Below are positions 1 to 10,087 of a DNA stretch of 64,000 nucleotides, in pieces. Source of the DNA: Liquidambar formosana (taxonomy: Eukaryota > Streptophyta > Magnoliopsida > Saxifragales > Altingiaceae); NCBI GenBank assembly GCA_039720395.1, contig CM077833.1:26930271-26994270 (forward strand), given 5' to 3'. Made by a program: the position numbers and the translations under genes. Below the pieces are notes generated by a model, which did not search any database, had not been told where the DNA came from, and worked only from the letters and a program-made list of their open reading frames with translations. Each line of letters opens with the position of its first letter. Position 1 is the first letter of the stretch.

Positions 1-1
1 A

Positions 2-153
2 GAGAGGCTCACTGATCAAATCATTGATCGAGAAAGGGTTCCGGGCAGCCCACAGAGGCAACTTCCAGCTGATCCCTCCAATTCTACCCAAGCCCCACAA
101 AGGCAACCCCCAACTGACCCTTCTAGTTCTACCCAAAATGCTACTATTGAGTA
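2..153 (+). pseudogene. C-terminal end of an unidentified ORF (partial, runs in from the left)
   Basis: An open plus-strand frame enters from the window edge and ends at the TAG at 151-153. About 49 residues are visible. They contain two copies of a Pro/Gln/Ser-rich repeat (PQRQLPADPSNSTQA, then PQRQPPTDPSSSTQN), and the DNA shows the same 42-bp tandem repeat. I do not recognise the protein. It abuts the point where the minus-strand gag homology stops, so it is probably the tail of another mobile-element gene, or a repeat inside the Ty3 element that is open only by chance. The second reading is a real possibility because there is no start codon or domain. Confidence 0.25.
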
Positions 154-459
154 GCTCTCACCACGAAAAGTAGGAGGATCCATCCGCCGAAAATTCTGAA
201 AATGTGTAGCCTTGGTTAATTGTGTGTCAGGAACTGCAGCTCTAAGAGTAGGCTGCTGAAGTATCTCGTTCTGACGTTGCAATAGGGTAGTCAACTCCCG
301 TATAGCATCAGTCATATCGCCCCTTTCTTCAGTATGAGGAGCAGAAACTCCACCTCTAGTTCTAGCTTGTGAGGTGTGAGAAGGCTCAGGAGAAGATCTA
401 TCTCGAGCACGTGGCATCCTATAAAAATCATTTAGTAAATATTCGAAACTATCTATCAA
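152..459 (-). pseudogene. Ty3/gypsy gag N-terminal fragment
   Basis: The minus strand encodes a gag-like N-terminus: an Arg/Ser/Pro-rich start, then a stretch reading MTDAIRELTTLLQRQNEILQ, and then the plant Ty3 gag signature RRMDPPTFRG. Homology stops abruptly near position 152, after roughly 80-100 codons. What follows on the minus strand is unrelated repetitive sequence, so the capsid domain is absent. The first gag methionine could be the one near 457-459 or the one near 415-417 (MPRARD). The fragment lies 5' of its own LTR and primer-binding site in the correct order for a minus-strand element. It is a broken or internally deleted copy and cannot make a full Gag. Confidence 0.7.
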
Positions 460-652
460 ATACTCACGTTAAAAAAAAACAACTGGGATTGTGTAAGTTA
501 CAAAAATCACGTCAAAATGTTAATAAAATCGTAATATTCCTCTAATTTCTTGATGTCTACCCACAAGCATATGTATGATGCATGAGACACTTCTAACTCA
601 CCTAACTGACACATATGAAGTGCATGTAATCCCAATTCGGATCTACTAATGA

Positions 653-664
653 GCTCTGATACCA
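653..664 (-). other. Primer-binding site (initiator tRNA-Met type)
   Basis: The minus strand reads TGGTATCAGAGC, the standard plant LTR-retrotransposon primer-binding site complementary to the 3' end of initiator tRNA-Met. It lies 5 bases after the end of the long LTR at 670. This fixes the element's orientation (minus) and marks the neighbouring LTR as the 5' LTR. Confidence 0.9.
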
Positions 665-669
665 AAAAT

Positions 670-3166
670 TGTCACGCCCCGACTTGGAGAGTCGACACGT
701 GGATAAAAGTCAAAGTAAAAAGGTGTACACGTGGATAAATCAGAGTATAATAGTTGCGGAAGACTTAGTCAAATCCACGTGTATTTTTTTTTTTTATAAT
801 ATTTTTAATAATAATGGTGCCAGCTCATCAATAATACCCAAATAATTAATATAAAATGTTATGCTCACACATCATGCCCATAATAATATATGGTCCCAAA
901 ATAATGCCAACATCCCTGGCACATAGGTTGGATTCAAACTATTCAAGGTTCATTAAGTAATAATGGTAATAACAATAATAATACTAGAAATGTCCATACA
1001 TCAAAATAACATAGTCTCTATGTAATGCACGTGCATCTATCCTCATCCATGACTATGTTAGTATGCCACCTTCAAGTTCCAACCTCAGATTATGCCACTA
1101 GGCATCCGCCATCGGCAAACCCTCACTCATCACCTGATCATCTGAAATAATAATAGGATGAGCTGCAAAGCCCAATAGGAAATATGTGTGGATTCTATAC
1201 AATTAATATATGTGCAGATACATGGTATATGAATTAAAATTATTTAATAACTCAAAATCAAATATCAGTCACAAATCAATACTTTATGTGGGTTTTGAGT
1301 TAATTTCCCAAAATTCTCATAGTATCTCCAATTCCCAAGACTATGGGATCAAACCATGCATCAACCGTCGCTAATCACAGGTTACGTCGTCACGTCAACC
1401 CCCGGCTCAGCCAAGCACGAAAATAACCAACACCTACGCGGCGTTCTTCCTCGAGGGTTTCAGAGTCTTTCACCCAAGGGCACTTTACCCTGCTTGCTAT
1501 TCGCGGAGTATTCTCAACGCAGGACACCACTTCATTGTGATGCCCCCACCCGTTTGATGCATACCAAGACCCAAGGTCCATATATCCAAAACATTTTCCA
1601 TCATTCAAATAAATATCCGAGTCTCCAAAAGTATCCATAAACATGTTTGATAAATTTCTAGAATTTCAGTAACATTTCTAAAGCATTTCCAAGTAAACAA
1701 CATTTATAAAGCATTTTTCCAAGATCCAAGTATCATGAAAATTCCACACATTTAACAGATATTTCACAATAACATTTAAACGAGTATATAACCATGTATC
1801 TTTAAGGAACAATATAAAACAGTCGTATCAAATGATATATTGAAGGATTCCATAAATTTTGAACAAGTAATAAAAATATTTGGTTATAAATCAGTGGAAA
1901 AATCCAAAAATATCATTAAGGCATTTAAAATCACATTTATAGAACAACACCATATTAAATGTAAAGAAGCCACATTTCCTACCTCAATTGCGAGCAATAC
2001 CAACCCAAAATCACGTGATAGACACTGACAACGCGAATGCAGCGTTAATGCTCCCTAGGGTCCTCCCGAGGACCGATAAAATCTGATAATTATGCATACG
2101 TAATCTTTAGGTAAATTTAAAAATAAATATAACGCACTCAAAAATTACTATTGGCCTTCTAACAGTAAACTATGGTCCCAAAATCATCAAAATAATTTTT
2201 AAAACACTCTCTATAATTTCTGGGAATTTTCTGTAATTTTTGGAATTTTCTGATATTTTCTGGAATTTTTAATAAATATTAATTTGGCCAAAAAGTCAAA
2301 CTACAGTCAAACTTGGTCAAAATGATCAACTAAGGGTCCCACATGGTAGGGCCCTCCAAGACGAGTCCAACGGTCAAATTTGGGGTTCATATGATTATCG
2401 TATGGCTTTTAAATGCGTGAGAACACGGTAAGGTACACAGATGCACCCACACAGGATCATAGACCTATGGGGTCATCTTCAACCTCCCGCGGGTTGAATT
2501 GTGTAACCGGGTTACACCGTGTGTTCAACGGGCCAACTTCGACGATTAATATCTCCCTTGTTTCTTAACCGTTTTCAGTGATTCAAGTGTCGAATCGAAG
2601 CTCATGCAGAGTACTACGTGCGACTATAAATTGTTCATTCAGAATCTTATAAAATCATATTCGTTTTTAAGCCTAAAGTTTCGGGTTTTCATGATCCAAA
2701 ATTCTAAAATTTCTAAAACTTCAACCTACAGTCAATTTCTCTAAAATTTGACACTACCATGGTGTTCCTTGATCCCAAAAACATAAAATATGATCATCCT
2801 TTCTAAGAATAACATAAGAAAATAAAATTGCATATACATATATATATATATACACAGTACGTGATATTTATATATATATATATATATATGAAATCAACGA
2901 TAGAGGAGGTGAGGATTTTACCTCACTAAGAGAGCTCCACGAACTCAGCCAAAAAACCTCTACCAGACCACTCTGTTTTTTTCTCCTCTGTTCTTCCTCA
3001 ATTTCTCTCTCTCTGTTGCTCTTTCTTTAACTCTCTGTCTCGATCCCTCTATACATATAAATATAACCAAAGCAGATGCCAGTGGTAGGTGCAGCTAATG
3101 ATTCCTCTATACTTATATATATATCCAAAGCAAATGGAAGTGGTGGTGCGGCTAATGATCCCTCTT

Positions 3167-3228
<62 letters not shown>

Positions 3229-3351
3229 TCCAAAGCAGATGCAAGTGGTGGGTGCATAATTTTATGCTACACTTGCCTAAGTTATGGTGAAGTTGCACAC
3301 ATAGGATCAAATAAATATCATAAATGTATTTCTAAAATTCAGGTCATCACA
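670..3351 (-). repeat. Long 5' LTR of a Ty3/gypsy retrotransposon
   Basis: The block begins TGTCACGCCCCGAC and ends GGTCATCACA, so in minus-strand sense it starts TGTGATGACC and ends ...GACA, the TG...CA form of plant Ty3 LTRs. At 2682 bp it is a long LTR. The primer-binding site follows directly on the minus strand. Inside are an AT-rich U3-like part, (TA)n tracts near 2838-2890 and 3170-3220, and three tandem units at 3046-3258. Small ORFs in it look like chance frames. The partner 3' LTR would lie left of the window. The five bases after its outer end are GAAAT, the expected target-site duplication, which cannot be checked here. Confidence 0.75.
3046..3258. repeat. Three tandem units with a long (TA)n microsatellite
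   Basis: Three copies of a unit running roughly CCTCT-(TA-rich)-CCAAAGCAGATG-AGTGGTGG-TGCAGCTAATGAT follow each other within the Ty3 LTR. The third copy contains about 25 TA dinucleotides (3170-3220) followed by a short CA run. Units differ mainly in the length of the TA tract. Confidence 0.8.
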
Positions 3352-3453
3352 GAAATTATATTTGCATTAATCTTTATTGCTATATTATAAGTTTTGCTTA
3401 TTGTTAATATTTCAATCTAAATTCTATATCTCGAATGGAGGAATGTCTATCTT

Positions 3454-3690
3454 CTCTTCCTGAAGCAAGAGAAGATTTAAAATAAAACCTGAAGTTTTAT
3501 AATTAAAAAGGAAAAAGGGTAACAATTCATTTTCTCTTCCTGAAGTAAGAGAAAGATCTGAAAACCAGAAGTTTTCTATAAATAAGTAAATAAAAAAAAA
3601 AAAAAAAAAAAAAAGGGTTATTATTCATCTGTTCTCTTCCTGAAGCAAGAGACAAATTTCAAAACCTGAAGTTTTAGAAATTTTGAATAA
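3454..3690 (+). repeat. Three hairpin-forming repeats in the copia leader
   Basis: The near-palindrome CTCTTCCTGAAGCAAGAGA occurs at 3454-3472, 3534-3552 (one change) and 3634-3652. Each is followed after 10-20 bases by a conserved (AA)ACCTGAAGTTTT-type motif. Spacing is 80 and 100 bases, the longer gap being due to a poly(A) run (3593-3614). The position between the expected primer-binding site and gag suggests packaging or translation leader structures, but that is inference. Confidence 0.75.
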
Positions 3691-3900
3691 TGTCTAAATT
3701 TAATCCAATTGTTTAAAGTAACGATTAATAATGACTTTCAATTAAATATATTTTGTACCCCTTTGTATTGAAATATGCATACTTCATATTTTACTAATGA
3801 TCCCATGATAAATCATAATAAGGAATTTAGCATTTATAAAATTTACGTACTTCCTTATATGTTTTGATTTATTCATATATTAACAAAATATCATTTTATT

Positions 3901-4983
3901 TTGACATATAATTATAGCACTCCGACAATGTCAAATCTTACAAAACTTGAGTTTGCCGCCCTTGATATTTCGGGAAAGAATTATTTGTCTTGGATTCTTG
4001 ATGCTGAAATCCATCTTACTGCAATGAATTTGGGTAATACAATTCAGCAAGAAAATCAAGCGTCCCTGCAGGATCGCGCCAAGGCATTGATTTTTCTTCA
4101 CCATCACCTTGATGAGGGGTTAAAAACAGAATATCTCACAGTAAAGGACCCTCTTACCCTATGGAATGACTTGAAAGATAGATATGACCACCAGAAAACT
4201 GTCATTCTTCCAAAAGCTCGTTATGATTGGATACACCTGAGGTTGCAAGATTTCAAAACAATTGCTGAGTATAACTTAGCATTATTCAAAATCAGCTCCC
4301 AATTGAAATTATGTGGAGAAAAAGTAACAGAAGAAGACATGTTAGAAAAAACGTATTCTACATTTCATGCCTCGAATGTGCTCCTGCAACAGCAATATCG
4401 AGAGCGTAGATTTTCAAAATATTCTGAATTGATATCATGTCTTCTCGTTGCTGAACAAAACAACGAGCTTTTACTGAAAAATCACCAATCCCGTCCAACC
4501 GGTTCTGCAGCATTCCCTGAAGTGAATGCAACATCGTCTCGTGGTCGTGGACGAGGTCGCGGACATGGCCATAGTCGTGGTCGTGGGTATGGTCGCGGTC
4601 GTGGGCGAAATAATTATTCACAACGTGGTGGTTATAATAATTATTCAGGTGGTCGCCACAATAAAATCACATCATACCACCAAAAGTGGTCCACCAATGT
4701 GGCCAAACAAGAAAGAGAGAAAAATCAAAGGCCTGAGCAGTATGAAAATATTTGCTTTAGTTGTGGTGTGAAAGGACATTGGTCGCGTACCTGTCGTACG
4801 CCTGCTCATTTGGTCAAACTTTACCAAGCCTCAATCAAGAAGAAAGGCAAGAAAGTAGAAACAAATTTTATTGATCACAATGACCCCGTGGATATAACTC
4901 ATTTAGATGTTTCAGACTTCTTTGAAGAGCCTAATGGAAAAATTGACCATTTAATTGGTGATGGAAATGTCCACATCAATTAA
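3901..4983 (+). CDS. gag: copia Gag polyprotein
   Basis: This 360-residue ORF is the structural protein of the Ty1/copia element; it forms the virus-like particle and binds the element RNA. An N-terminal gag domain (residues about 12-185, with the motifs NYLSWILDAEIHL and LKDRYDHQKTVILP) is followed by an Arg/Gly-rich stretch (about 210-255) and one CCHC zinc knuckle (CFSCGVKGHWSRTC, about 282-295). The length is normal for a plant copia Gag. The first ATG-equivalent start (TTG at 3901) is weak; an ATG in frame at 3928 (MSNLTKLEF) is the likelier start. It ends at TAA 4981-4983, and pol begins 126 bases later in the same frame. No stops or frameshifts interrupt it. Confidence 0.9.
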   Translation: MTYNYSTPTMSNLTKLEFAALDISGKNYLSWILDAEIHLTAMNLGNTIQQENQASLQDRAKALIFLHHHLDEGLKTEYLTVKDPLTLWNDLKDRYDHQKTVILPKARYDWIHLRLQDFKTIAEYNLALFKISSQLKLCGEKVTEEDMLEKTYSTFHASNVLLQQQYRERRFSKYSELISCLLVAEQNNELLLKNHQSRPTGSAAFPEVNATSSRGRGRGRGHGHSRGRGYGRGRGRNNYSQRGGYNNYSGGRHNKITSYHQKWSTNVAKQEREKNQRPEQYENICFSCGVKGHWSRTCRTPAHLVKLYQASIKKKGKKVETNFIDHNDPVDITHLDVSDFFEEPNGKIDHLIGDGNVHIN

Positions 4984-5109
4984 CGTTATTACCTTTTTCT
5001 ATTTTCTTATTATCAATAAGAATGTTATTTCATATGCATTTTATTTTCATATTTTATCTATTTGTCTATTTATTTTTAGACTCAAATTTATATATTTTCA
5101 TGAAAAGGT
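4984..5109 (+). other. AT-rich spacer between gag and pol, possible intron region
   Basis: The 126-base gap is very T-rich, contains in-frame stops and a pyrimidine tract ending TTATTTTTAG (acceptor-like, 5070-5079), and ends ATGAAAAG just before the pol ATG. A GT at 4958 and an AG at 5106-5107 would remove all intervening stops while preserving the frame. This is a pattern observation only; no donor here matches the plant consensus well. Confidence 0.35.
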
Positions 5110-8100
5110 ATGGATCTTGATAATGAATTATTCAATTCCGAGATGACTGGTGGAGATATATGCCTAGCGGACAGTGCCACAACGCACACTATCCTTCGAG
5201 ATAAAAGATATTTTTTCGACATTATATTAAATGAAATTAATGTCAATACAATATCAGGTCCTGCGAACCTGATCGATGGCTCCGGAAGAGCCACAATCAT
5301 GTTACCTGGTGGAACAAACTTACATATCAACGACGCTTTATATTCAATCAGATCCAGAAGAAATCTGCTAAGTTTTAAAGATATACGTCGTAATGGATAT
5401 CATATTGAAACTGCATGTGAACGTAATGTAGAATATCTCTGCATTACTTCAATTATTTCAGGCCAGAAGCTTGTATTAGAGAAACTTCCTACTTTCTCTT
5501 CGGGGTTGTATTATACAACTATAAGAACAATTGAATCAAATGTGGTGATGGACCTGAAGTCCTCTGATTCAAAAACTTTTATGCTTTGGCATGACCGACT
5601 TGGTCACCCGGGATCAACAATGATACGTCGAATCCTTACCAATTCACATGGACATCCATTAAAGAGCCAGAGGATTCTCTTGTCCAGTGATTATCCATGT
5701 ATTGCTTGCTCCCAGGGAAAATTGGTTATTAGACCATCTCCTACAAAAGTTATTGTTGAATCTCCAAAATTTTTGGAACGAATTCAAGGGGATATATGTG
5801 GACCTATTTTTCCACCATGTGGACCATTTCGCTATTTTATGGTTTTAATAGATGCCTCAACACGATGGTCACATGTTTGTTTGCTATCTACTCGCAATGC
5901 TGCATTTGCTAGGCTCCTTGCCCAAATAATCAAGTTACAAGCACAATTTCCAGATCATCCGATCAAGAAGATCCGCCTTGATAATGCCGGTGAATTTTCA
6001 TCTCAAACATTTGATGACTTTTGCATGTCAGTTGGGATTGATATTGAACATCCAGTTGCTCATATCCATACTCAGAATGGGTTAGCAGAAGCTTTTATCA
6101 AACATCTTCAGCTGATTGCTCGACCTTTACTTATGAAGACCAAATTACCTATTTCTGCCTGGGGACATGCCATCTTACATGCTGCAGTATTGGTTCGTCT
6201 TCGCCCTACTGCTTATCAGCAACAATCACCATTACAACTTGTACTTGGTCAACCACCGAATATTTCCCATCTACGAACTTTTGGTTGTGCTGTACAAGTT
6301 CCGATTCCAACCCCACAACGCACTAAAATGGGTCCTCAACGTCGATTGGGAATATATATTGGGTTTGATTCACCTTCCATCATCAGATTTCTTGAACCAT
6401 TGACAGGTGATGTTTTTACAGCAAGATTTGCAGATTGTCATTTTGATGAAACACAGTTCCCGTCGTTAGGGGGAGGAAATCCACTGATAGAAGAACGACG
6501 TGAACTTTCTTGGAATGTACCATCTTTGTCCCATCTTGATCCACGTACTGCTCAATGTGAAACTGAAGTACAGAGGATCACTCATCTTCAGAAGATTGCT
6601 AATCAAATGCCAGATGCATTTACAGACGCAGCAAAAATAACTAAGTCTTATATACCGGCTGCAAACACACCAGCAAAGATCAATGTACCAATTGGTAAGT
6701 CTACTATTATTGCAGCAAATGAATCATCTACTACACGCCTGAAGCGTGGTAGACCATTGGGCTCAAAAGATTTAGTTCCCCGGAAGAGGAAAATAAAAGG
6801 GCAACAAAATATAAAAAATAGTACTCCGGAAGAGGCTATTGAACAAGAAATAAATATTCCCACAAATTCTGATTTAATAACTCCTGAAGAGGAAAATGTC
6901 CCTGAAGAGACAGAAAACAATAAAAAAGCATATGTACATGGAAATGAAGAAATTTCCATAAACTATACATGTACAAAAGAATTGTGGGATCGCTCAGAAG
7001 TGGTTATTAATGATGTATTTTCTTTCGCAGTAGCTACTGAAATTTCGAAAGATGATGATGATCTCGAACCACGCACTGTAGACGAATGTCACAGTAGACC
7101 TGATTGGTCAAAGTGGAAAGAAGCAATCCAAGCAGAATTGGATTCGCTAGAAAAACGTAAAGTATTTGGACCTGTAGTCCTAACACCCAATGATGTGAAA
7201 CCCGTGGGTTACAAATGGGTGTTTATAAGAAAGCGTAATGATAAAAATGAGATCGTCAGATATAAAGCTCGTTTAGTAGCACAAGGTTTCCTGCAGAGAC
7301 CTGGGATTGATTATGAAGAAACATATTCACCTGTAATGGATGCCATTACATTTCGATATTTAATTAGTCTGTCAGTCTCAGAAGGACTTGACATGCGTCT
7401 TATGGACGTAGTTACTGCATATTTATATGGAAAGTTAGATGCAGATATATATATAAAGATCCCTAAAGGATTCAAATTGCCTGAAGCAAATACATCACAA
7501 CCACGAAATATGTACTCAATTAAACTGAGACGATCCTTGTATGGATTAAAACAATCTGGAAGAATGTGGTATAATCGTCTCAGTGAGTACTTAGTTAAAG
7601 AAGGATATATTAATAATCCTATATGCCCTTGTGTATTTATAAAGAAATCAGAATCTAGATTCGCCATCATTGCAGTCTATGTTGATGATATAAATTTAAT
7701 TGGGACTCCTGAAGAGCTCATGAAAGCTGCTGAATATTTGAAAAAAGAATTTGAGATGAAAGATTTAGGGAGAACAAAATATTGTCTCGGCCTGCAGATC
7801 GAGCATAAATCAAATGGAATTCTTATCCATCAATCAGCTTATACCGAAAAGGTATTGAAACGTTTTAATATGGATAAAGCGCATCCACTAAGTTCTCCTA
7901 TGGTGGTTCGATCTCTTGATATTAAGAAAGATCCATTTCGTCCCAAAGAAGATAATGAAAAGCTACTTGGTCCTGAAGTACCATATCTTAGTGCAATAGG
8001 TGCTTTGTTATATTTAGCACAATGCACTAGGCCTGATATAGCATTTTCAGTCAACTTATTAGCAAGATTCAGTCCTGCTCCAACTCGACGACACTGGAAT

Positions 8101-8688
8101 GGTATTAAACATATTTTACGCTACCTTCGTGGAACTACAGATATGGGTTTGTTTTACTCAAAGGAATTAGCCCGTGGTCCTTGTTTAGAAGGATATGCAG
8201 ATTCTGGATACTTTTCTGATCCTCACAAAGCTCGCTCACAAACAGGGTATGTATTTACATGTGGCAATACAGCGATCTCTTGGCGATCTACAAAACAGAC
8301 TTTAATTGCTACATCCTCTAATCACTCTGAGATACTTGCACTCCATGAAGCAAGTCGTGAATGTGTATGGTTAAGATCTGTAGTCCATCACATTCAAGAC
8401 ACATGTGGGTTACCTTTGATTAAAGGTATGCCAACAACAATTTATGAAGATAATGCTGCATGTATTGCACAAATTCAAGGAGGGTACATCAAAGGTGATA
8501 GAACCAAACACATTTCACCAAAGTTCTTCTACACTCATGAACTCCAGCAGAGGCATGAAATTGATGTGAAGCAAATACGTTCCACTGATAATCTTGCGGA
8601 TTTATTCACCAAGGCCTTACCATCGTCAACATTCAAGAAATTGGTATATGGCATTGGAATGCGTCGGGTTTGCGATCAGTTAAGTTGA
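5110..8688 (+). CDS. pol: copia Pol polyprotein (protease, integrase, RT, RNase H)
   Basis: This uninterrupted 1192-residue ORF carries the enzymes in Ty1/copia order. The aspartic protease motif DSATT is near residue 21. The GAG-pre-integrase HHCC region (MLWHDRLGHPG, then CIACSQGK) is near 155-200. The integrase core shows GDICGPI, RLDNAGEF (about 290) and TQNGLAEAF. Reverse transcriptase starts near 695 (VGYKWVFIRKR) and has the catalytic YVDD at 857-860. RNase H has YADSGYFSD and YEDNAACI. All catalytic acids I looked for are present, so the copy appears enzymatically intact. It lies in the same frame as gag but is separated from it by stops, so Pol needs splicing, readthrough or internal initiation. 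Confidence 0.93.
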   Translation: MDLDNELFNSEMTGGDICLADSATTHTILRDKRYFFDIILNEINVNTISGPANLIDGSGRATIMLPGGTNLHINDALYSIRSRRNLLSFKDIRRNGYHIETACERNVEYLCITSIISGQKLVLEKLPTFSSGLYYTTIRTIESNVVMDLKSSDSKTFMLWHDRLGHPGSTMIRRILTNSHGHPLKSQRILLSSDYPCIACSQGKLVIRPSPTKVIVESPKFLERIQGDICGPIFPPCGPFRYFMVLIDASTRWSHVCLLSTRNAAFARLLAQIIKLQAQFPDHPIKKIRLDNAGEFSSQTFDDFCMSVGIDIEHPVAHIHTQNGLAEAFIKHLQLIARPLLMKTKLPISAWGHAILHAAVLVRLRPTAYQQQSPLQLVLGQPPNISHLRTFGCAVQVPIPTPQRTKMGPQRRLGIYIGFDSPSIIRFLEPLTGDVFTARFADCHFDETQFPSLGGGNPLIEERRELSWNVPSLSHLDPRTAQCETEVQRITHLQKIANQMPDAFTDAAKITKSYIPAANTPAKINVPIGKSTIIAANESSTTRLKRGRPLGSKDLVPRKRKIKGQQNIKNSTPEEAIEQEINIPTNSDLITPEEENVPEETENNKKAYVHGNEEISINYTCTKELWDRSEVVINDVFSFAVATEISKDDDDLEPRTVDECHSRPDWSKWKEAIQAELDSLEKRKVFGPVVLTPNDVKPVGYKWVFIRKRNDKNEIVRYKARLVAQGFLQRPGIDYEETYSPVMDAITFRYLISLSVSEGLDMRLMDVVTAYLYGKLDADIYIKIPKGFKLPEANTSQPRNMYSIKLRRSLYGLKQSGRMWYNRLSEYLVKEGYINNPICPCVFIKKSESRFAIIAVYVDDINLIGTPEELMKAAEYLKKEFEMKDLGRTKYCLGLQIEHKSNGILIHQSAYTEKVLKRFNMDKAHPLSSPMVVRSLDIKKDPFRPKEDNEKLLGPEVPYLSAIGALLYLAQCTRPDIAFSVNLLARFSPAPTRRHWNGIKHILRYLRGTTDMGLFYSKELARGPCLEGYADSGYFSDPHKARSQTGYVFTCGNTAISWRSTKQTLIATSSNHSEILALHEASRECVWLRSVVHHIQDTCGLPLIKGMPTTIYEDNAACIAQIQGGYIKGDRTKHISPKFFYTHELQQRHEIDVKQIRSTDNLADLFTKALPSSTFKKLVYGIGMRRVCDQLS

Positions 8689-8946
8689 TACTTATCTTCT
8701 TATCAGGGGGAGTATTCATTTTTGGACATATGCACGCTGTACTCTTTTTCCTTCGCCTAGGTTTTGTCCCATTGGGTTTTCCTGGCAAGGTTTTAATGAG
8801 GCAGTTTCTTTAGTGCGTCCAACACCACTCTAAGATTTACAAAAATGTTGTACTCTTTTTCCTTCACTAGTTTTTTCCCACTGGGTTTTTCTAGTAAGGT
8901 TTTAACGAGGCACATTATCTTAGTTTGGTGGACATCCAAGGGGGAG
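8689..8946 (+). other. copia 3' untranslated region with direct repeats and polypurine tract
   Basis: Two copies of a roughly 65-base module (TGTACTCTTTTTCCTTC ... GGTTTTAAYGAGGCA) lie at about 8739-8810 and 8849-8913. Each is followed by a G-rich purine run or LTR-proximal sequence. The purine run AAGGGGGAG at 8938-8946 directly abuts the LTR and is the likely plus-strand primer site. Confidence 0.75.
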
Positions 8947-9212
8947 TGTTATGAATATTAAACATTGAGTGGACATTGAGTGGATGTCCACACCCCCTCC
9001 ACTTTGTGATAATGGGAACACCATCATAAGTGGGTTAGGTAATCCCATCATGAGGAATAAATGCAAACAAAGATAAAAGGGGAAGGGGAGAAAGAAGAGA
9101 GGAGGTATTCGGAGAGAAAGAAGAGTGATGTATTTGGAGAGAAAGAAAGAGAAAGAAGATGAATGAGAAATTTTATTCTCCTCACAACTTGTTCTAAATT
9201 CTTGGTTTTACA
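8947..9212 (+). repeat. copia 3' LTR (right end approximate)
   Basis: It starts TGTTATGAATATTAAAC right after the polypurine tract. It contains the module TTGAGTGGACATTGAGTGGA and a purine-rich GGAGAGAAAGAAG repeat. I place the end at TTTTACA (9212) because it gives a TG...CA element of 266 bp, but without the 5' LTR for comparison the end could be tens of bases further right. An AATAAA follows at 9212. Confidence 0.6.
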
Positions 9213-10080
9213 ATAAAAAATACTATGTTCCTTGTTTTTAAGCTGTCCTAATTATGAAATCGACACGTACATATAACAACAGCGGTGATAGCAGTGATAG
9301 CAACAATGATAGAAATTTGTTTCAATGGTAGTGGATGTGCAAGGCACAAACGGAGATAACATTTATGTGGCGATTGTGAAATCTATTAGACCTAATTGAC
9401 CTAGTGGCGCCACCTCTACCGCATTCCAATTGACCTCTCCATGAAGTGCACTCTCTATGCATGTCACCTATTGAGAACTTGGGATGGTATGAAACCAAAT
9501 TTTGGGAACCAAACCAATACACACCAAGTTCTAGAACTAATGCAATGCGTCAGATGTGGGCTTCTAAAATTTTGGCGTAGTAAGAATGTGTGGTTGCCGT
9601 AACGGTGATGGTTGGCATAATAGTGATGATGGAGAATCTAGCTTTCAGCAATCGTAACAGCACTATGGTTCACGGCGAAAGCATCACCTCTCTGAGGACT
9701 CGGGTGGGGTGTCGATTTGGGGTTCAACTCCTGTGGGGCGTGGTACTCCACCATATGTGCTGGCCTAGAAAACACAATGATATAGAAGAAGGGAAAAAAA
9801 ACAGAAAAAGAAAAGGACAAAAGAAAAATGAGTTGCTGTACGTGACATTTGGCTTCCAACCGACACAAAGAATGGTCCCCCAACTTCAAAATTTTGGAAC
9901 ATTTTGGTAGATGCAGTGAAAGTTTTAAGAAAATGAGTTGTGAGTCTGTGTTATGGGACATTGAATGTGACATGACTAATTAGCCTTGGACTAAAACAGT
10001 ATCAATTAAGTCAAAATTTATTTAACAAGATTGATTCAACTTCTTGAAATTGGATTTTTTCACAAGGGGAATTATTGATT
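9213..10080. other. Intergenic, no gene recognised
   Basis: This stretch is mixed-composition, low-repeat sequence with short chance ORFs on both strands and no recognisable domain. A run of GATAG/GATGG-type triplets lies at 9280-9310 and 9600-9640. Confidence 0.6.
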
Positions 10081-10087
10081 GGTCCGG

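Larger units (their letters stand above)
3352..9212 (+). mobile_element. Ty1/copia retrotransposon lacking a visible 5' LTR
   Basis: This span holds a leader with a repeated motif (3454-3690), an intact gag (3901-4983), an intact pol (5110-8688), a 3' untranslated part with two direct repeats, a polypurine tract (8938-8946) and a 3' LTR from 8947. No sequence resembling the 3' LTR and no primer-binding site are found between the Ty3 LTR end at 3351 and gag. Either the 5' end was lost, or the Ty3 element inserted into the copia leader and the copia 5' LTR now lies left of the window. Intact frames suggest a fairly young insertion. The 3' end of the LTR is uncertain. Confidence 0.85.

Noticed and set aside
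1356..1644. Paired ORFs on both strands within the Ty3 LTR
   Set aside because: No motif; LTR interior.
3027..3390. ORFs with long Tyr-Ile repeats on both strands
   Set aside because: They translate the (TA)n microsatellite in the Ty3 LTR.
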